A stretch of 64,000 nt of DNA from Lineolata rhizophorae (taxonomy: Eukaryota; Ascomycota; Dothideomycetes; Lineolatales; Lineolataceae): the NCBI GenBank assembly GCA_010093515.1, contig MU001677.1:333654-397653 (forward strand), given 5' to 3'. Every line of letters starts with the position of its first letter. The stretch's first letter is position 1. Shown here piece after piece: positions 21,248 through 31,397 of this stretch. Made by a program: the position numbers and the translations under genes. Below the pieces are notes generated by a model that did not search any database, was not told the origin of the DNA, and saw nothing but the letters and a program-made list of their open reading frames with translations.

Positions 21248-22407
21248 TCACAGCGCAAGCCGAGAACCGACAAAGGAGGGTACCATGCAGCCCGGCATCT
21301 CCTGTTCTATCTTGCACTTTGCTCGCCATCCAGTACAATGCCCCGGTATCAAAATTTTCGGACCCAGACTTTTGAAATCCTTCACTGTTGCGTCAATGGT
21401 GTCCCGCTCCGCGTCTGCGAGATGGTAGCCGCCGACAATGGCGTACAGCGGCGCGCTATCACCCAACTCGACAGCATGCCTGCTTGCGTTGACCGCGCCC
21501 GCGTGGCTACATCCAGTGAACACGACGACGCCCTTGCCCTTGAGCTTCACCATCAAGAGCCGTTCGTCCGAGATGAGCGGGTCGTCGCTCCACGCGTTCG
21601 TCTCGGCGCTAAACCGGATACCGCGCCGGATGCCCTGCTCGTATGCCGTGCGCCGCGGGATCTCCCCCGAGATGAGGAACATATCGTCGCAGACGCCGTG
21701 CGGAGCGGCACTCTTGACGAGGGTGGCGCCGGCAGCGACGACTTCGTCGAAGGTCGGGTCTGCCTCGAGGCTGATGGGGATGGGACCCATGACGCCACGA
21801 TAGTCTGGCCGCGAGGGGTGCAAGTCGGCTATGACGGGAGGGGCGTCGGCGGATTTGGCCGAGTTGATCATACGGATCGCGCGGAGCATGCCGCCTATGA
21901 TAAAAAAACGGGGATTTATCATCAGGGTCGTTCTAGAGATGGTGATGACTCTGGGAGATGGGCAGATTAGAGTGTACCGGAATGATCGCGATGCCAATGT
22001 GAGAGCTGGATTAGCTCGATGGCAGCGATGTCCGCCCCTATTCTATGAGCATTGCGCTGCCATACTTCTTCCTCCGGGCCGGTGTCGAAGAGCACGGTGT
22101 GGCGAGAACCGCCTTTGATGGCTGTCTAGAACGTTCTTGAGCAAGGTCTTCGACATATGTCCTCCGCGGCGGACATGATAGCAATGCATATACGTACGAT
22201 CATCATGGAGAGCCCGTGGGCGCCACAGCAGATGTGATCCATGCGCATTTCTTTGGCCCGCCCACCTCTATCAATAATGGCGCCCTCGGAGGGGTCCTTG
22301 AGGCCTCCGCCGAGCTTCACGGCTGGATTGCAGCTCGGCGATAGCGGGTCGAGCTCGTTGTCGACGATAACCGCGATCTCAAGGGAGTCAATCTCGGTGA
22401 GACCCAT
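21248..22407 (-). CDS. Metallo-beta-lactamase-fold hydrolase of the DHPPS-like group
   Basis: Three exons: 22407-22198, 22125-21978 and 21894-21248, giving 334 residues. The metal motif HxHxDH (SHWHRDHSGG, His113, His115, Asp117, His118) is assembled from exon 2 and precedes the second intron. Later metal-ligand stretches are TGCSHAGAVNA and the C-terminal IPGHCTGWRA. The strand VLFDTGPEEEVWQRN precedes the motif. TGCSHAG plus GHCTG is characteristic of the group named after archaeal 7,8-dihydropterin-6-methyl-4-(beta-D-ribofuranosyl)-aminobenzene-5'-phosphate synthase. In fungi the substrate is unknown, so I do not propose one. There is no obvious signal peptide. The gene is divergent from Rtn1 across about 750 bases. 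Confidence 0.85.
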
Positions 22408-23160
22408 GACCGATGTTGGGTTTGGGGCGGCCGGTTGACTCGGGTAGTAAAGTCTGGCTCAGTTAGTGGATGCACTTTGATGATGCAAAGGCGGGCAGGA
22501 AGTCAGAAACGCGAGGCAATTTTGCACGAGTAGCCGGGATAAGGTGAGTTTAAAGGGCGCTACATAGGTGCAGGAAGAACTCGGCGACCGCCCCCAAGTT
22601 GCCAATATGTGAGATCTCTCTTGATCGTTTAGGCCTGGTATGCACGTCGCTCTCATTGCTACGTTTTCCCCGGTTGCTTTATATACTTACCAAAGCGGGC
22701 AATCTGCTCGGCATTATGCACAGGGGTCTAGGTATTGCGAAGTAACATGACCGTTGTGACGGGTGTGGTTTATGAATCCCACGATTCTGGTGTAGCAGGC
22801 GTGCCCAGGCAGGCGCCGGGCGGTTGCGCACGTGGGCCTGGCGCCGCTGCCAGAAGACACAGGCAAAGAAGCGACGAAGGGCTAGACTTGCGTCATCGAC
22901 GGCCAAGGGACCGAGGCAGGACGCACACAACACGGCCGCAGCCTCCCCTTTCGGCAGCGCGCACTGTGCTAGGACGCTCGCCTGCCAGAGAGCTCCGCTC
23001 CGAAACACCTACGCCCACAACGAGTCCTTTCCCTCTCTTCTTCCCCCCCAGACCTTCTCCTTCACCCTCGCAACTTCCGCAGGCACTTCGTGACTCCATC
23101 CACTGCTCTATTTGCATCGCTTCAAGGAGCATCCCCATCCCCCGCTCGCCGTGACCGACC
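22408..23160. promoter_or_regulatory. Divergent promoter, MBL-fold protein / Rtn1
   Basis: 753 bases between the two starts, GC-rich toward the Rtn1 side. CT-rich sequence with CCCCAGACCTTCTCC at about 23045-23060 lies just before the Rtn1 start. Confidence 0.45.
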
Positions 23161-24390
23161 ATGGCCGAGAACTCGCCCCAGCCGCCTAAGTTGGAGGTGG
23201 AAACTGGCGAGATGCCAAATCCGCTCGAGCCCTCGGAGCCTCACGGCGAAACCCAGCCGGCCGAAAGCCACGCCAACGGCACGAGCAAGCCTCAAGGCGC
23301 CAACGGCGGCGTCATGGACGGTGAGGTACGTGACACACTGCAAAAGAACGCGCGTGCCTGCACCGTGCAGCTAGCAGGAAGTGCAACTCCCAACGAGCGT
23401 CGCCCAAAAAAGTCCGGCTCAAAAGAACGCGGGCTGCAGCTGCACGAGGTGCTGGGCGGGCGGTATTTATTTGGCGCAAGAGCTGCCCTTCCCTGCTTCG
23501 CGCACTGCTTGTGGCTGTTCCGTCATTTTCTTTTTGCCGAGGCGGGCAAGCTAACCTGGGCCTTGTGCTTCGCTGCGCTACAGTAGGGAACCTTGGACGC
23601 TTAGTGGCTCTCTTATCTGCGGGCCACCACCATCACCACCAACCTCCTCTAACAACCGCCTAAAATCCTGCTCCTCGTGCCCTTCGCCTTCATTCCCCTC
23701 CCTTCTGCTGACGTTCTCACCTCTTCCCTCATCGACGTTGCAGCAGCCTACTCCGCCATGGACTCTGTCGCCAATAACCCTACTGTCCAGTCCATGTCGG
23801 ACTCGGTCAGGAACGGTGAGGTGGGTCGCCCTCTCGTCATCCCCTCGTTTCGGTGTCGCCTGACCTCGTTCAACTGCCCGCTAACACTTCCTTGTGCAGA
23901 TCCGATGCCATTGCAGAGCTCTCTTGCACGCCTCGCGACTGACTGATTCTTTTCTGTAGGCCCGATGGCTCAAGGCATGAAGGACGAGAAGGCCAAAACC
24001 GGCGCCGAGTTCTCCGATCTTGCAAATGCCCGTACCACGCCGGACCAACCCGCAGCGACGGGCCAGCCGCTGACTCGTATGTGACCTCTAAATCGATACT
24101 GCTCCTCTTTGGATCGCCAGCTCGGGGATAGCTACGGCTAACATTTCCCAGATTATCATTCAATGTTCTACCGGCTCCTAAGCGTAGGTGCACTTCGTCT
24201 ACCACGCATGAAGGTTTAGACTGCTAACAACGCGTTGCCAAAACAGTGGAAGAATCCTCGTGCCACCGCGATCTCCTATGCCATGATTGTCTCGGTGATC
24301 ATTGCCTCCCGCTATGTTCCGGTCCTCCGTTACTTCTTCAAACTCTCCTACATGGTCCTGGGCAGTATGTTCTCTGAATCGACACACACG

Positions 24391-24424
<34 letters not shown>

Positions 24425-25184
24425 CACACTCACCATGGTTGCTTTGTTCTGCACAGGACAAGGCTTGGAGTTTCAATCATGCCACTGAATGGTGCGTGAG
24501 AATCGGGTTGCTAATCTTTCCTTCTCAACTAGTTACTGCGGCGGCAGAGGTTTTCGGAAAGGCCGCGTTGGGTAACGGTCTGGCTTCTCAGATTCGGCCC
24601 CGCCAGTACTATACCATTCACCGCGAATCTCTCGAGCGCTTTACCGAGGATCTTGAGCAATTGATCAACTTTGTTGTCATTGAGTGCCAGCGCGTGATAT
24701 TTGCAGAGAATGTCTATGCCACTGTTGCAGTATGTATTCCCTTATATACGGCCTAAAGTGTTCATGCATGAGCATGCAAGCTAATGGGGTTGGATAACGT
24801 CAGTGTTTCCTTGCGGCATTCGTCTCCTACTGGCTGATCAAGTGGGTCCCGTTCTGGGGCCTCTCGCTTGTTTTCACCACCCTCCTCTACATGGGCCCGC
24901 TCGTATACATGCAGAACAAGGAGCTTATTGACGGCCACCTCAACACCGCTGCCGATACCATCAATGCGCAGACGGCTCAGATGCGTGAGCTTGCCGGCCA
25001 GCATGCGGGTCGCCTCTCGGAGCAGGCTAAGACGTACGCTGGACAGTATGGCCAGAAGGCGCAGGAGATGATTGGTCAGGCAAGGGGTCGCCAGGTCAAG
25101 AGCGAGGACTTCCCCAAGGCGCCTAGCGCAGAGCCAGAGGCACCTGCTCCGACTGGCGGTGAGAAAGAACCGGTCGCCGCCTGA
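23161..25184 (+). CDS. rtn1: Reticulon-like ER-shaping protein Rtn1
   Basis: Seven exons: 23161-23320, 23744-23815, 23960-24076, 24152-24183, 24247-24364, 24533-24729 and 24804-25184, giving 358 residues. The reticulon homology domain starts at SMFYRLLSWKNPRATAISYA. It has two long hydrophobic hairpins (MIVSVIIASRYVPVLRYFF..LSYMVLGITAAAEV and FLAAFVSYWLIKWVPFWGLSLVFTTLLYMGPLVY) separated by a hydrophilic loop with QLINFVVIECQRVIFAEN. The hairpins wedge into the outer leaflet and curve ER tubules. The C-terminal ~100 residues are amphipathic, with repeated AGQ/AQ steps, then acidic. Exon 1 lies behind a 423-base intron, long for this gene set. A second ATG in exon 2 (23758) would give a shorter form, so the start is less sure than the body. 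Intron 5 holds a dinucleotide repeat. Confidence 0.88.
24382..24428. repeat. (CA)n(TA)n microsatellite in Rtn1 intron 5
   Basis: About 30 bases of CA repeats with one CG interruption run straight into TATATATATA and back to CACAC. The repeat sits just after the donor site and is likely length-polymorphic. Confidence 0.95.
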
Positions 25185-27861
25185 GAAGATGGTTCTTGGT
25201 TTACCCGGGTCACAAAGGGCATGCGACGGATGGAAGACCAAGACTGCTCCAACGGATGAATAATAAGATCGAGATGGAGATGAGGTGAGGTGAGGATGGG
25301 CAGGAAGTGGCCGTAGTATGCATGAGAGGAGGGTGTCGGTGAAATGACATTGATTGTTGGGGTGGTGTCCGTGAATTGTGTCGGTGTAGCCGCAGTGGAT
25401 GGTGATGGCGAACTTGTGGTGCCGTGGATGCTGCGGATTATTCATTTCTCCTTGGTCCCCCAGTGTAATAATTGCTTTCATACTCAGTACATTGCGGAAG
25501 GAGGGGGCTATGAGGAAGTCAGCGGAACAAGCTGCGCTGATGCCCCTTGAAATGGATGCCAACGACATGATACATGCTCGATTCACTCAATGGGTGAGTG
25601 AACGGCGATTATCTGGGCCGAGGAGTGGAGGGTGCTACAGGTTTGTGGGATTTGAAGCGATGGACGTGGCTGGCGGTGGCGGTTTACACATCCCATTTTC
25701 CTTCTGTCTTCTTCTTTCCCTTTCCGGTCTTGTTCTTCTAGCAATGCGGTCAAGTACTTCTTATGGCAAGTCTCTTCTCCTGAGGTTATTATGGCCTGCT
25801 CTGCAGTGGGTGAGTTGGTATTGGCGGTGCTTCACGCGCATGTTGGTTGGCTCAAAATGACTGCTTAAGTTGGAGGTAGGATTGGACATAAAATATGGAG
25901 GGTGTCCGTCAGTGAGTTCTTGCGGATATATTTGTACGATCACAGGGCTTTTTTGAGTGAATAAAGTGGGATCACCCATAACCGTATAGCAAGCTAAGAG
26001 GTGAGTGAGGAGAATCCAGTTATGTAGGTGCAATGTGACTGGCACGCTCTCTGTTCCCGCTTGCACTAGCACCTGCGGCCTTAAATATGGGTATCATATC
26101 TATGTACTCGTACGAATCTAACCGTTTGCGACGGTTGATGAGCCTATCAGTTAGTGCCGTTTTGTTATTGATGTCGAATCATCAATATAAGCCCCACTGT
26201 GATGCCCACTTTCAACCCCAGGCACTTTCCCGGTTGGCACGTGTCATTCGACTGAAAGTTGGCTTCTACGGCAGACGTCGACTTGTGCTGCCTACGCAGC
26301 AAGCTCACTTCGCCTCGATAAGCAATCCCAAGCTGCCACTACCATTATAACCTAGACAAGACCTGCATCTCTACGGCGTGCGTGCCTCTTCCAATTTTGG
26401 CGCGCTCGCCATGTTCCAGGGGTTAGGAGCGCCGCACCGCTGGGACGACACGGGCCCTCCCTGCGGGGCGGGGCCCCGGGGCTTTTAATTCGCCGGCCCC
26501 TGCGCGATAAGCTTTTCAGGCGCGAATGGGACGGAAACGCCATCTGCCCGGTTTCAATGCTGCCGCCCTTGTATTTTACCCCTGTCTACGTCTCTCCCCC
26601 CGCTTCCCCTACCTCTACCTTTAACCGTTCTACATATCTGCTCTTGTCCTCGAAGAACTTAAGGCCTTGAATGATGTGAGACCTAACCTATCCGTTTGTG
26701 GCTATACGGAGCCCGCTTTTAGCTCTATGAGTCCGTACGGGCGTAATCTATCTATGCTCTGTCTACGCGCATTCATCCATACAGCCCACCCTCTCTCTCT
26801 CCAGTGTTATGCGGTCGCTCTACTCCGTACTTTTGGCCGGTATATCGTAGCTAGAGCGGTCTTCCGCATACGTACTACCCTACCCACGTATCTAGGGCCA
26901 AGGTCCGCAAACGGCGAGCGAAGCGAGACGAAGTGGAGCGAGTGGAGCGAGTAGAGCGAGTGTAGCGAGCGTAGCTTGTATACTTCGTATGCGGCACATA
27001 CGTATGCGTAGCTTGCGACAGCGCAAAACCAACACCGGAATCACGCGACGGTTTCCCTCACCCTGGCGAATGCCATGAGGAAATTGGAGATGAGAAAGGG
27101 CTTTATGTAGAGCTTAGGGGCGAACGTGGGGCTGATAGCGATATTCCCCGCCATGTCCCAACTCCAGGTCAGCCAATGTCCTAGAGTGTGCCAGGGTGCC
27201 TAGTTCTGCATCTTGGCTCAGCGGTAGATCAGCGGCGAATAATGTTGATATTCAGGAGCAAAAAGAGACCCAGCAACCTCGGGCCGAAGCAGAATCCAGG
27301 ATGGCGAATCGCAATGAACACTTTTGATCGACGAGCCAAAATCTTACTGGACGAGCGCCCGAAAATGCCCTGTTGGCGGTTTGCGCAACCCTCTAAGTAC
27401 AGTACGCGTCCCCCATGGCTCGTCGCCAGACCGGGTCCACTATCCCGCTTGGATCGTCGGTGACGCGTCCAGAACCGCTCCGCTCACTCACCACTAAGCC
27501 ATGCTCCGCCGCCATGCGGCTGTGAAACCCTGCCTCAGGGAAAGCGTGCTGCCAACAGCGCCTACAGCTGGCTGGGGGCTCTTTGGACGGTTTTGCCCCG
27601 TTATCTTTCGGGTTGTCCCTATGTAAAACAGACGGAGCCAACCCGACTTACGGCACTGCTATTGTTCATGATTCCACTCCGGACACGTTTCTACTACGTT
27701 CCCATGGTTCTCGCCGATTGAACCGAACTTTCCCTCAAATCTTTTTTTTTCTTTCCTTTGTCTTTGAACACCGCTCGTTCCGTCGTTTCTCGCCTAGTAC
27801 CTATCCTTCCATACTTCTGTTCGTTTTATGTAACTATCCAGGCGCTCGGAACAGTTTCAGC
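25185..27861. other. 2.7 kb intergenic region
   Basis: Contains the Rtn1 3' flank, a GC-rich patch around 26400-26530 (GGGGCGGGGCCCCGGGG-like), a purine-rich tandem repeat (listed separately) and the promoter/5' UTR of the glycosyltransferase gene. No protein-coding sequence is supported. Two stretches with tRNA A-box resemblance (27229-27250 on + and 27495-27515 on -) lack a B box. Confidence 0.5.
26933..26977. repeat. Degenerate 9-bp minisatellite (GTGGAGCGA-type, five units)
   Basis: Units read GTGGAGCGA, GTGGAGCGA, GTAGAGCGA, GTGTAGCGA and GCGTAGCTT in tandem. They are preceded by the related GCGAGCGAAGCGAGACGAA. The array is strongly purine-biased on the + strand. Confidence 0.85.
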
Positions 27862-29328
27862 ATGCCTCCCCTGACGAACAGGTGGACCGTCTCAGTGGTG
27901 GCAGCCTTCTTCATTGTTACTCTGTTGTTTGCGAGTCGCGATCGGCAAGCGCTCTTGCAAACGCTTCACCATCAGCGACCGACGACTAGGCCGCTACCGG
28001 TCCCGGGATCTCACCCTTCAGGGTGCGCTCCTTCGACGTCCTATCTCAAAGAGCAACTCCACATGAACTCATCTATCAAGTATGCGCGAGCCGAAATGGT
28101 GGTTGATTTCGCAGAGTCCGCAACAGTGGAGAAGACCCTCGACGCAACCATGCCCATTTTCCATATGCTCGATCTAGACGGAGGTTCCTCGCCAGATCCA
28201 TATGTGCCGGAACCATGCCCGAATCCGATCCGTGTGACGCTCCCACCCTCGCCGCGGAAGACGCCAGATGCATCGCACTTGATATTCGGGGTAGCGACAA
28301 GAGCCGACCGTCTCCTTGAGTCTCTGGACCAGTTCGCTCATTGGGCCGGGCATACAAGCGCCAAGATCGTGGCCATCATCGAGCCGGCTCCGGAAGACGT
28401 AGCTGCTGCGGTGGGGTCGAAAGCTGGCGCACTCGGCCTCGAGCTCGAGATCGAGCAGTCTGACGACAGCTTCAACGACCGGTATTACCAATTGACGCGG
28501 GCGATCTTCCAACGAGCGGACAAGAAGACGCAGTGGGGCATCGTCATCGACGACGACACTTTCTTCCCGTCGATGGCGGCGCTGGTCGACTACCTGGCCG
28601 GATACGACGCCTCGCGCGAACACTACATCGGCGGCATGACGGAGAACTTCGAGCAGCTCAAGAAACACGGCATCATGGCGTACGGCGGCGGCGGCGTCTT
28701 CCTCTCGAAGCCGCTACTCGCCAGGCTTGAGAGCCTCTACGACACGTGCTACCCGCACCCGGAGGTCCTGGGCGACATGCGCATCAGCAACTGCGTGCAC
28801 AGCCAGACGCTGACCAAGTTGACGGCCGAGCCGCGGCTGCACCAGCTCGACATGCGCGGTGACTTGTCAGGCTGGTACGAGTCGGGTCGCGAACCCCGCC
28901 CGCTCTCGCTGCACCACTGGAAGAGCTGGCACGCCGCCGATGTACTGGTGCTCGCCGCCGCCGACGTCGTCACGGGCTACGAAGGCCTGCTGCGCCGCTG
29001 GCGCTTCGCTGACGGCTGGTGGCTGACCAACGGCTACTCGGTCGTCAGGTACGGCCGCGAGCTGCCCGCCGACGACGTTAGCATGGAGCGCACTTGGCTC
29101 GACGACGGCGCGTTCTTGCATAGCTTGGCGCCGCTGCGACCCAAGGACGAGGGCAAGGTGTCGTTGAGGTTAGAGGGGGTAGCGCTGAGCGGCGAGGGGG
29201 AGGATACTGTCGCGAGTCAGTTTTACGTCCAGTGGTCGACAGAGGGATCGCAGGAAGTGGCGAGGGTGCTGGAAGTGGTGTGGCGGCGAGCGCGGGGGTC
29301 GTTGGAGAGGCACACGGATAATTCGTGA
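27862..29328 (+). CDS. Type II membrane glycosyltransferase, GT31-like
   Basis: 488 residues in one exon. The ATG at 27862 starts MPPLTNRWTVSVVAAFFIVTLLFAS, a short cytosolic N-tail and signal anchor as in Golgi glycosyltransferases. The longer ORF upstream lacks such a start and is pyrimidine-rich 5' UTR. The lumenal domain has HLIFGVATRADRLLESLDQFAHWAG, then a DxD-type metal motif (GIVIDDDTFFPS, Asp230-232) and YGGGGVFLSKPLLARLE. The Asp-Asp-Asp motif followed by YGGGGVFLS is typical of fungal GT31/fringe-like enzymes that use a nucleotide sugar with Mn2+. LDMRGDLSGW and a conserved LHHWKSW stretch follow. Donor and acceptor are unknown. The C-terminal ~100 residues look like an extra beta-domain. 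Confidence 0.82.
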   Translation: MPPLTNRWTVSVVAAFFIVTLLFASRDRQALLQTLHHQRPTTRPLPVPGSHPSGCAPSTSYLKEQLHMNSSIKYARAEMVVDFAESATVEKTLDATMPIFHMLDLDGGSSPDPYVPEPCPNPIRVTLPPSPRKTPDASHLIFGVATRADRLLESLDQFAHWAGHTSAKIVAIIEPAPEDVAAAVGSKAGALGLELEIEQSDDSFNDRYYQLTRAIFQRADKKTQWGIVIDDDTFFPSMAALVDYLAGYDASREHYIGGMTENFEQLKKHGIMAYGGGGVFLSKPLLARLESLYDTCYPHPEVLGDMRISNCVHSQTLTKLTAEPRLHQLDMRGDLSGWYESGREPRPLSLHHWKSWHAADVLVLAAADVVTGYEGLLRRWRFADGWWLTNGYSVVRYGRELPADDVSMERTWLDDGAFLHSLAPLRPKDEGKVSLRLEGVALSGEGEDTVASQFYVQWSTEGSQEVARVLEVVWRRARGSLERHTDNS

Positions 29329-30197
29329 GTGCGGAAGCTGGGGGAAGATCTGGCGTTAGAATGATGGGTTTCGTCTCAAGATCGATGTGGGTCATTATCC
29401 GCCGAACACTCAAAAGTCACATAGTCTTGACCAGACGACTTATCCTCTTTTTGGATTATCGGCTGGATATGCGAGGCCACTCCAGGTCAGACCGGGGTCC
29501 AATTTATAGATGGGAGCGTTTACCGTCGACGGTACATATCCTCTAGATCTGGCGGAGTTTTGAATTACTTGGAGTTCAGGCAAATACCTGGCTCGGCATA
29601 ATGCTTTTGTTCCTCCAAACGGGCTTTCGTCCTATGTTTCAGTTCAGGGCACATCCTTTGGTTTTGTATTGGCTTCTGTATACCGTAGATATTGGGTTTT
29701 CGGGATGCATTTCTTCTTTTAACCAGCATATTTCAGCTGTTAGTAGGCTGGAGATAGGGATAGCTAGGCACCAACATGTCGATTTCTTTCGTGATCTCAA
29801 GTTCCACCATATAGTGCTAGACAGGAAGTTCTACACAAATTCAATCGCTGCAAGGCCTTTAACTCTCCGTCTTTTGCCCGCCATCAGTCCATGATTGCAC
29901 GCTATACACTCAAAATCTCCTCAGTCACGACGTTTCTAGTGAATCCTATTTCTAATTAAGGTCTTAATCCTATCCAATCAACTGACAAAGGAACGTCACA
30001 CAACCTCCAACTCCAGGGAAAAGAAGGGCCAACGCTATTGATCAGTCTTGGCAGTATTTCACGAGCATCTCAAAACCTTGGACCACACAAAAGGGTTCTT
30101 CTTCTGCCCACATCCAAGAGCGTCCAATATTCACAATTTGGGTCTTTCTCCCGCACAGACGCTCCTTCGAGCCATCTCGCTAAGCTACAACACTAAT
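29329..30197. other. Convergent intergenic region
   Basis: 869 bases between the glycosyltransferase stop and the membrane-protein stop, AT-leaning. I see no supported gene. Confidence 0.5.
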
Positions 30198-31397
30198 TTA
30201 CATAGGCGGCGGAGTGAAATCGACCATCTTGCTGGCATCCTTGCCCATGATGAGGAACGACTCCAAGCCGAGGATGAGCGCGGCGAAGATGACGACGGCG
30301 TTGACGATGAGGAAGATCTTGACGTAGAGCTTGACGAGGCGCCAGCGGGCCTCCCAGCCGAAGCTGCGCCAGGCATCGACGAAGCCGACGGCGCCGGAGC
30401 CGCCCATTATGGCGGGTACGACCTTGCCGCCGAAGGAACGATCGAAGGGTACGATGGTCTCGTGGTCGTCGGGCAGCAACGAGGCCTGGATGCGGACGGC
30501 GGTGACGTGGGCGGGCAGGACGACGAAGAGGAAGACGCAGATCTCGATAGCGAAGGCGGCCACGATCTTCAGCGCCATAATTGTGACCTCCTTACCGGAC
30601 TGCGGCGTTGCGGGCTCGGGCCCGTCCAGGCCCATGACTTCCCACGCGCCGAACACCACGAAGCGGCAGGCGAGCACCGAGAGCTCGCAAACGACGACTG
30701 CGGGCGCGAGCGGCTTGAAGACGGCGCGCAGGGCCGGGACCCTCTTGTACCAGGGCAGCGGCGACGGCTCCGAGATGACGATGTGGGTCCAGGCCGTGTT
30801 GAGCTGGACGACAGGCAGCTTGGCGAGCACGGCGGCGACGCAGAAGGCGGCCCAGCTGCCGCCCATGAGACGGGCCAGGAGGCCGGTGAGGAAGCGGTCG
30901 GCCATGGCGAAGGCGAAGAAGGCAGACAGGCCGCGCCAGCGGGCGCGGAAGCCGCCGATGGAGTGCAGGTGCCTGATTGTCGACCGGATCGACGACGTGA
31001 TGGGCTTCGTCTTGCGCACCGTCACCGTCTCGGCCATGGGATCCTGGCCTTTGAGGAGCGGATCCGCGGGCTCCCCGCTCTCCGAAGGCGCCTCGATCGT
31101 GACCGTCTCGGTGCGAGTCTCGACCATGGTCAGAGTGGTGACGATGCCGCCAATGGTGTAGCCAACCTGTTGAGAGCGGAGCGTGTTAGCCAACAGTTAT
31201 TACATCATTTTAGGGGTGCATAACAAGCTACGTACCGAGAGCAGGAAGAAGACAAAGGTCGCCAAGGTCATGGCGAGGATGATGACGCCCCAGACGGGCA
31301 TCTTGGGGTGGTCGCCCTCGCGAGGAGTGGCGGCCATGTAGTTGCTGCCATACTCGACACCGCGGCGGACGAGCTTATGGACGACACTACCGGTCAT
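30198..31397 (-). CDS. Multi-pass membrane protein of unknown function
   Basis: Two exons, 31397-31236 and 31166-30198, giving 376 residues; the intron is phase 0 with GTACGT donor and CAACAG acceptor. Hydrophobic segments are MPVWGVIILAMTLATFVFFLL (about 33-53, crossing toward the intron), SAFFAFAMADRFLTGLLARLMG..FCVAAVLAKLPVV, APAVVVCELSVLACRFVVFG, IVAAFAIEICVFLFVVLPA and LVKLYVKIFLIVNAVVIFAALILGL. That makes five or six helices. The loop after the first helix is Thr/Glu-rich, and the stretch VPFDRSFGGKVVPAIMGGSGAVGF between the last helices is Gly-rich and well formed. I do not recognise a named family. A 391-codon frame on the opposite strand is a shadow of this gene. Confidence 0.8.

Noticed and set aside
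27225-27310. A tRNA-like A box (TGGCTCAGCGGTAGA)
   Set aside because: No GGTTCRAAUC-type B box at the right distance and no acceptor-stem pairing; at most a relic of a tRNA-derived repeat.
27440-27515. A tRNA-like stretch on - (TGGCTTAGTGGTGAG)
   Set aside because: No B box or matching acceptor stem follows.
30048-31223. A 391-codon ORF on +
   Set aside because: It is antisense to the multi-pass membrane protein gene, whose hydrophobic pattern and intron are clear; the + translation is an acidic/Gly-rich shadow.
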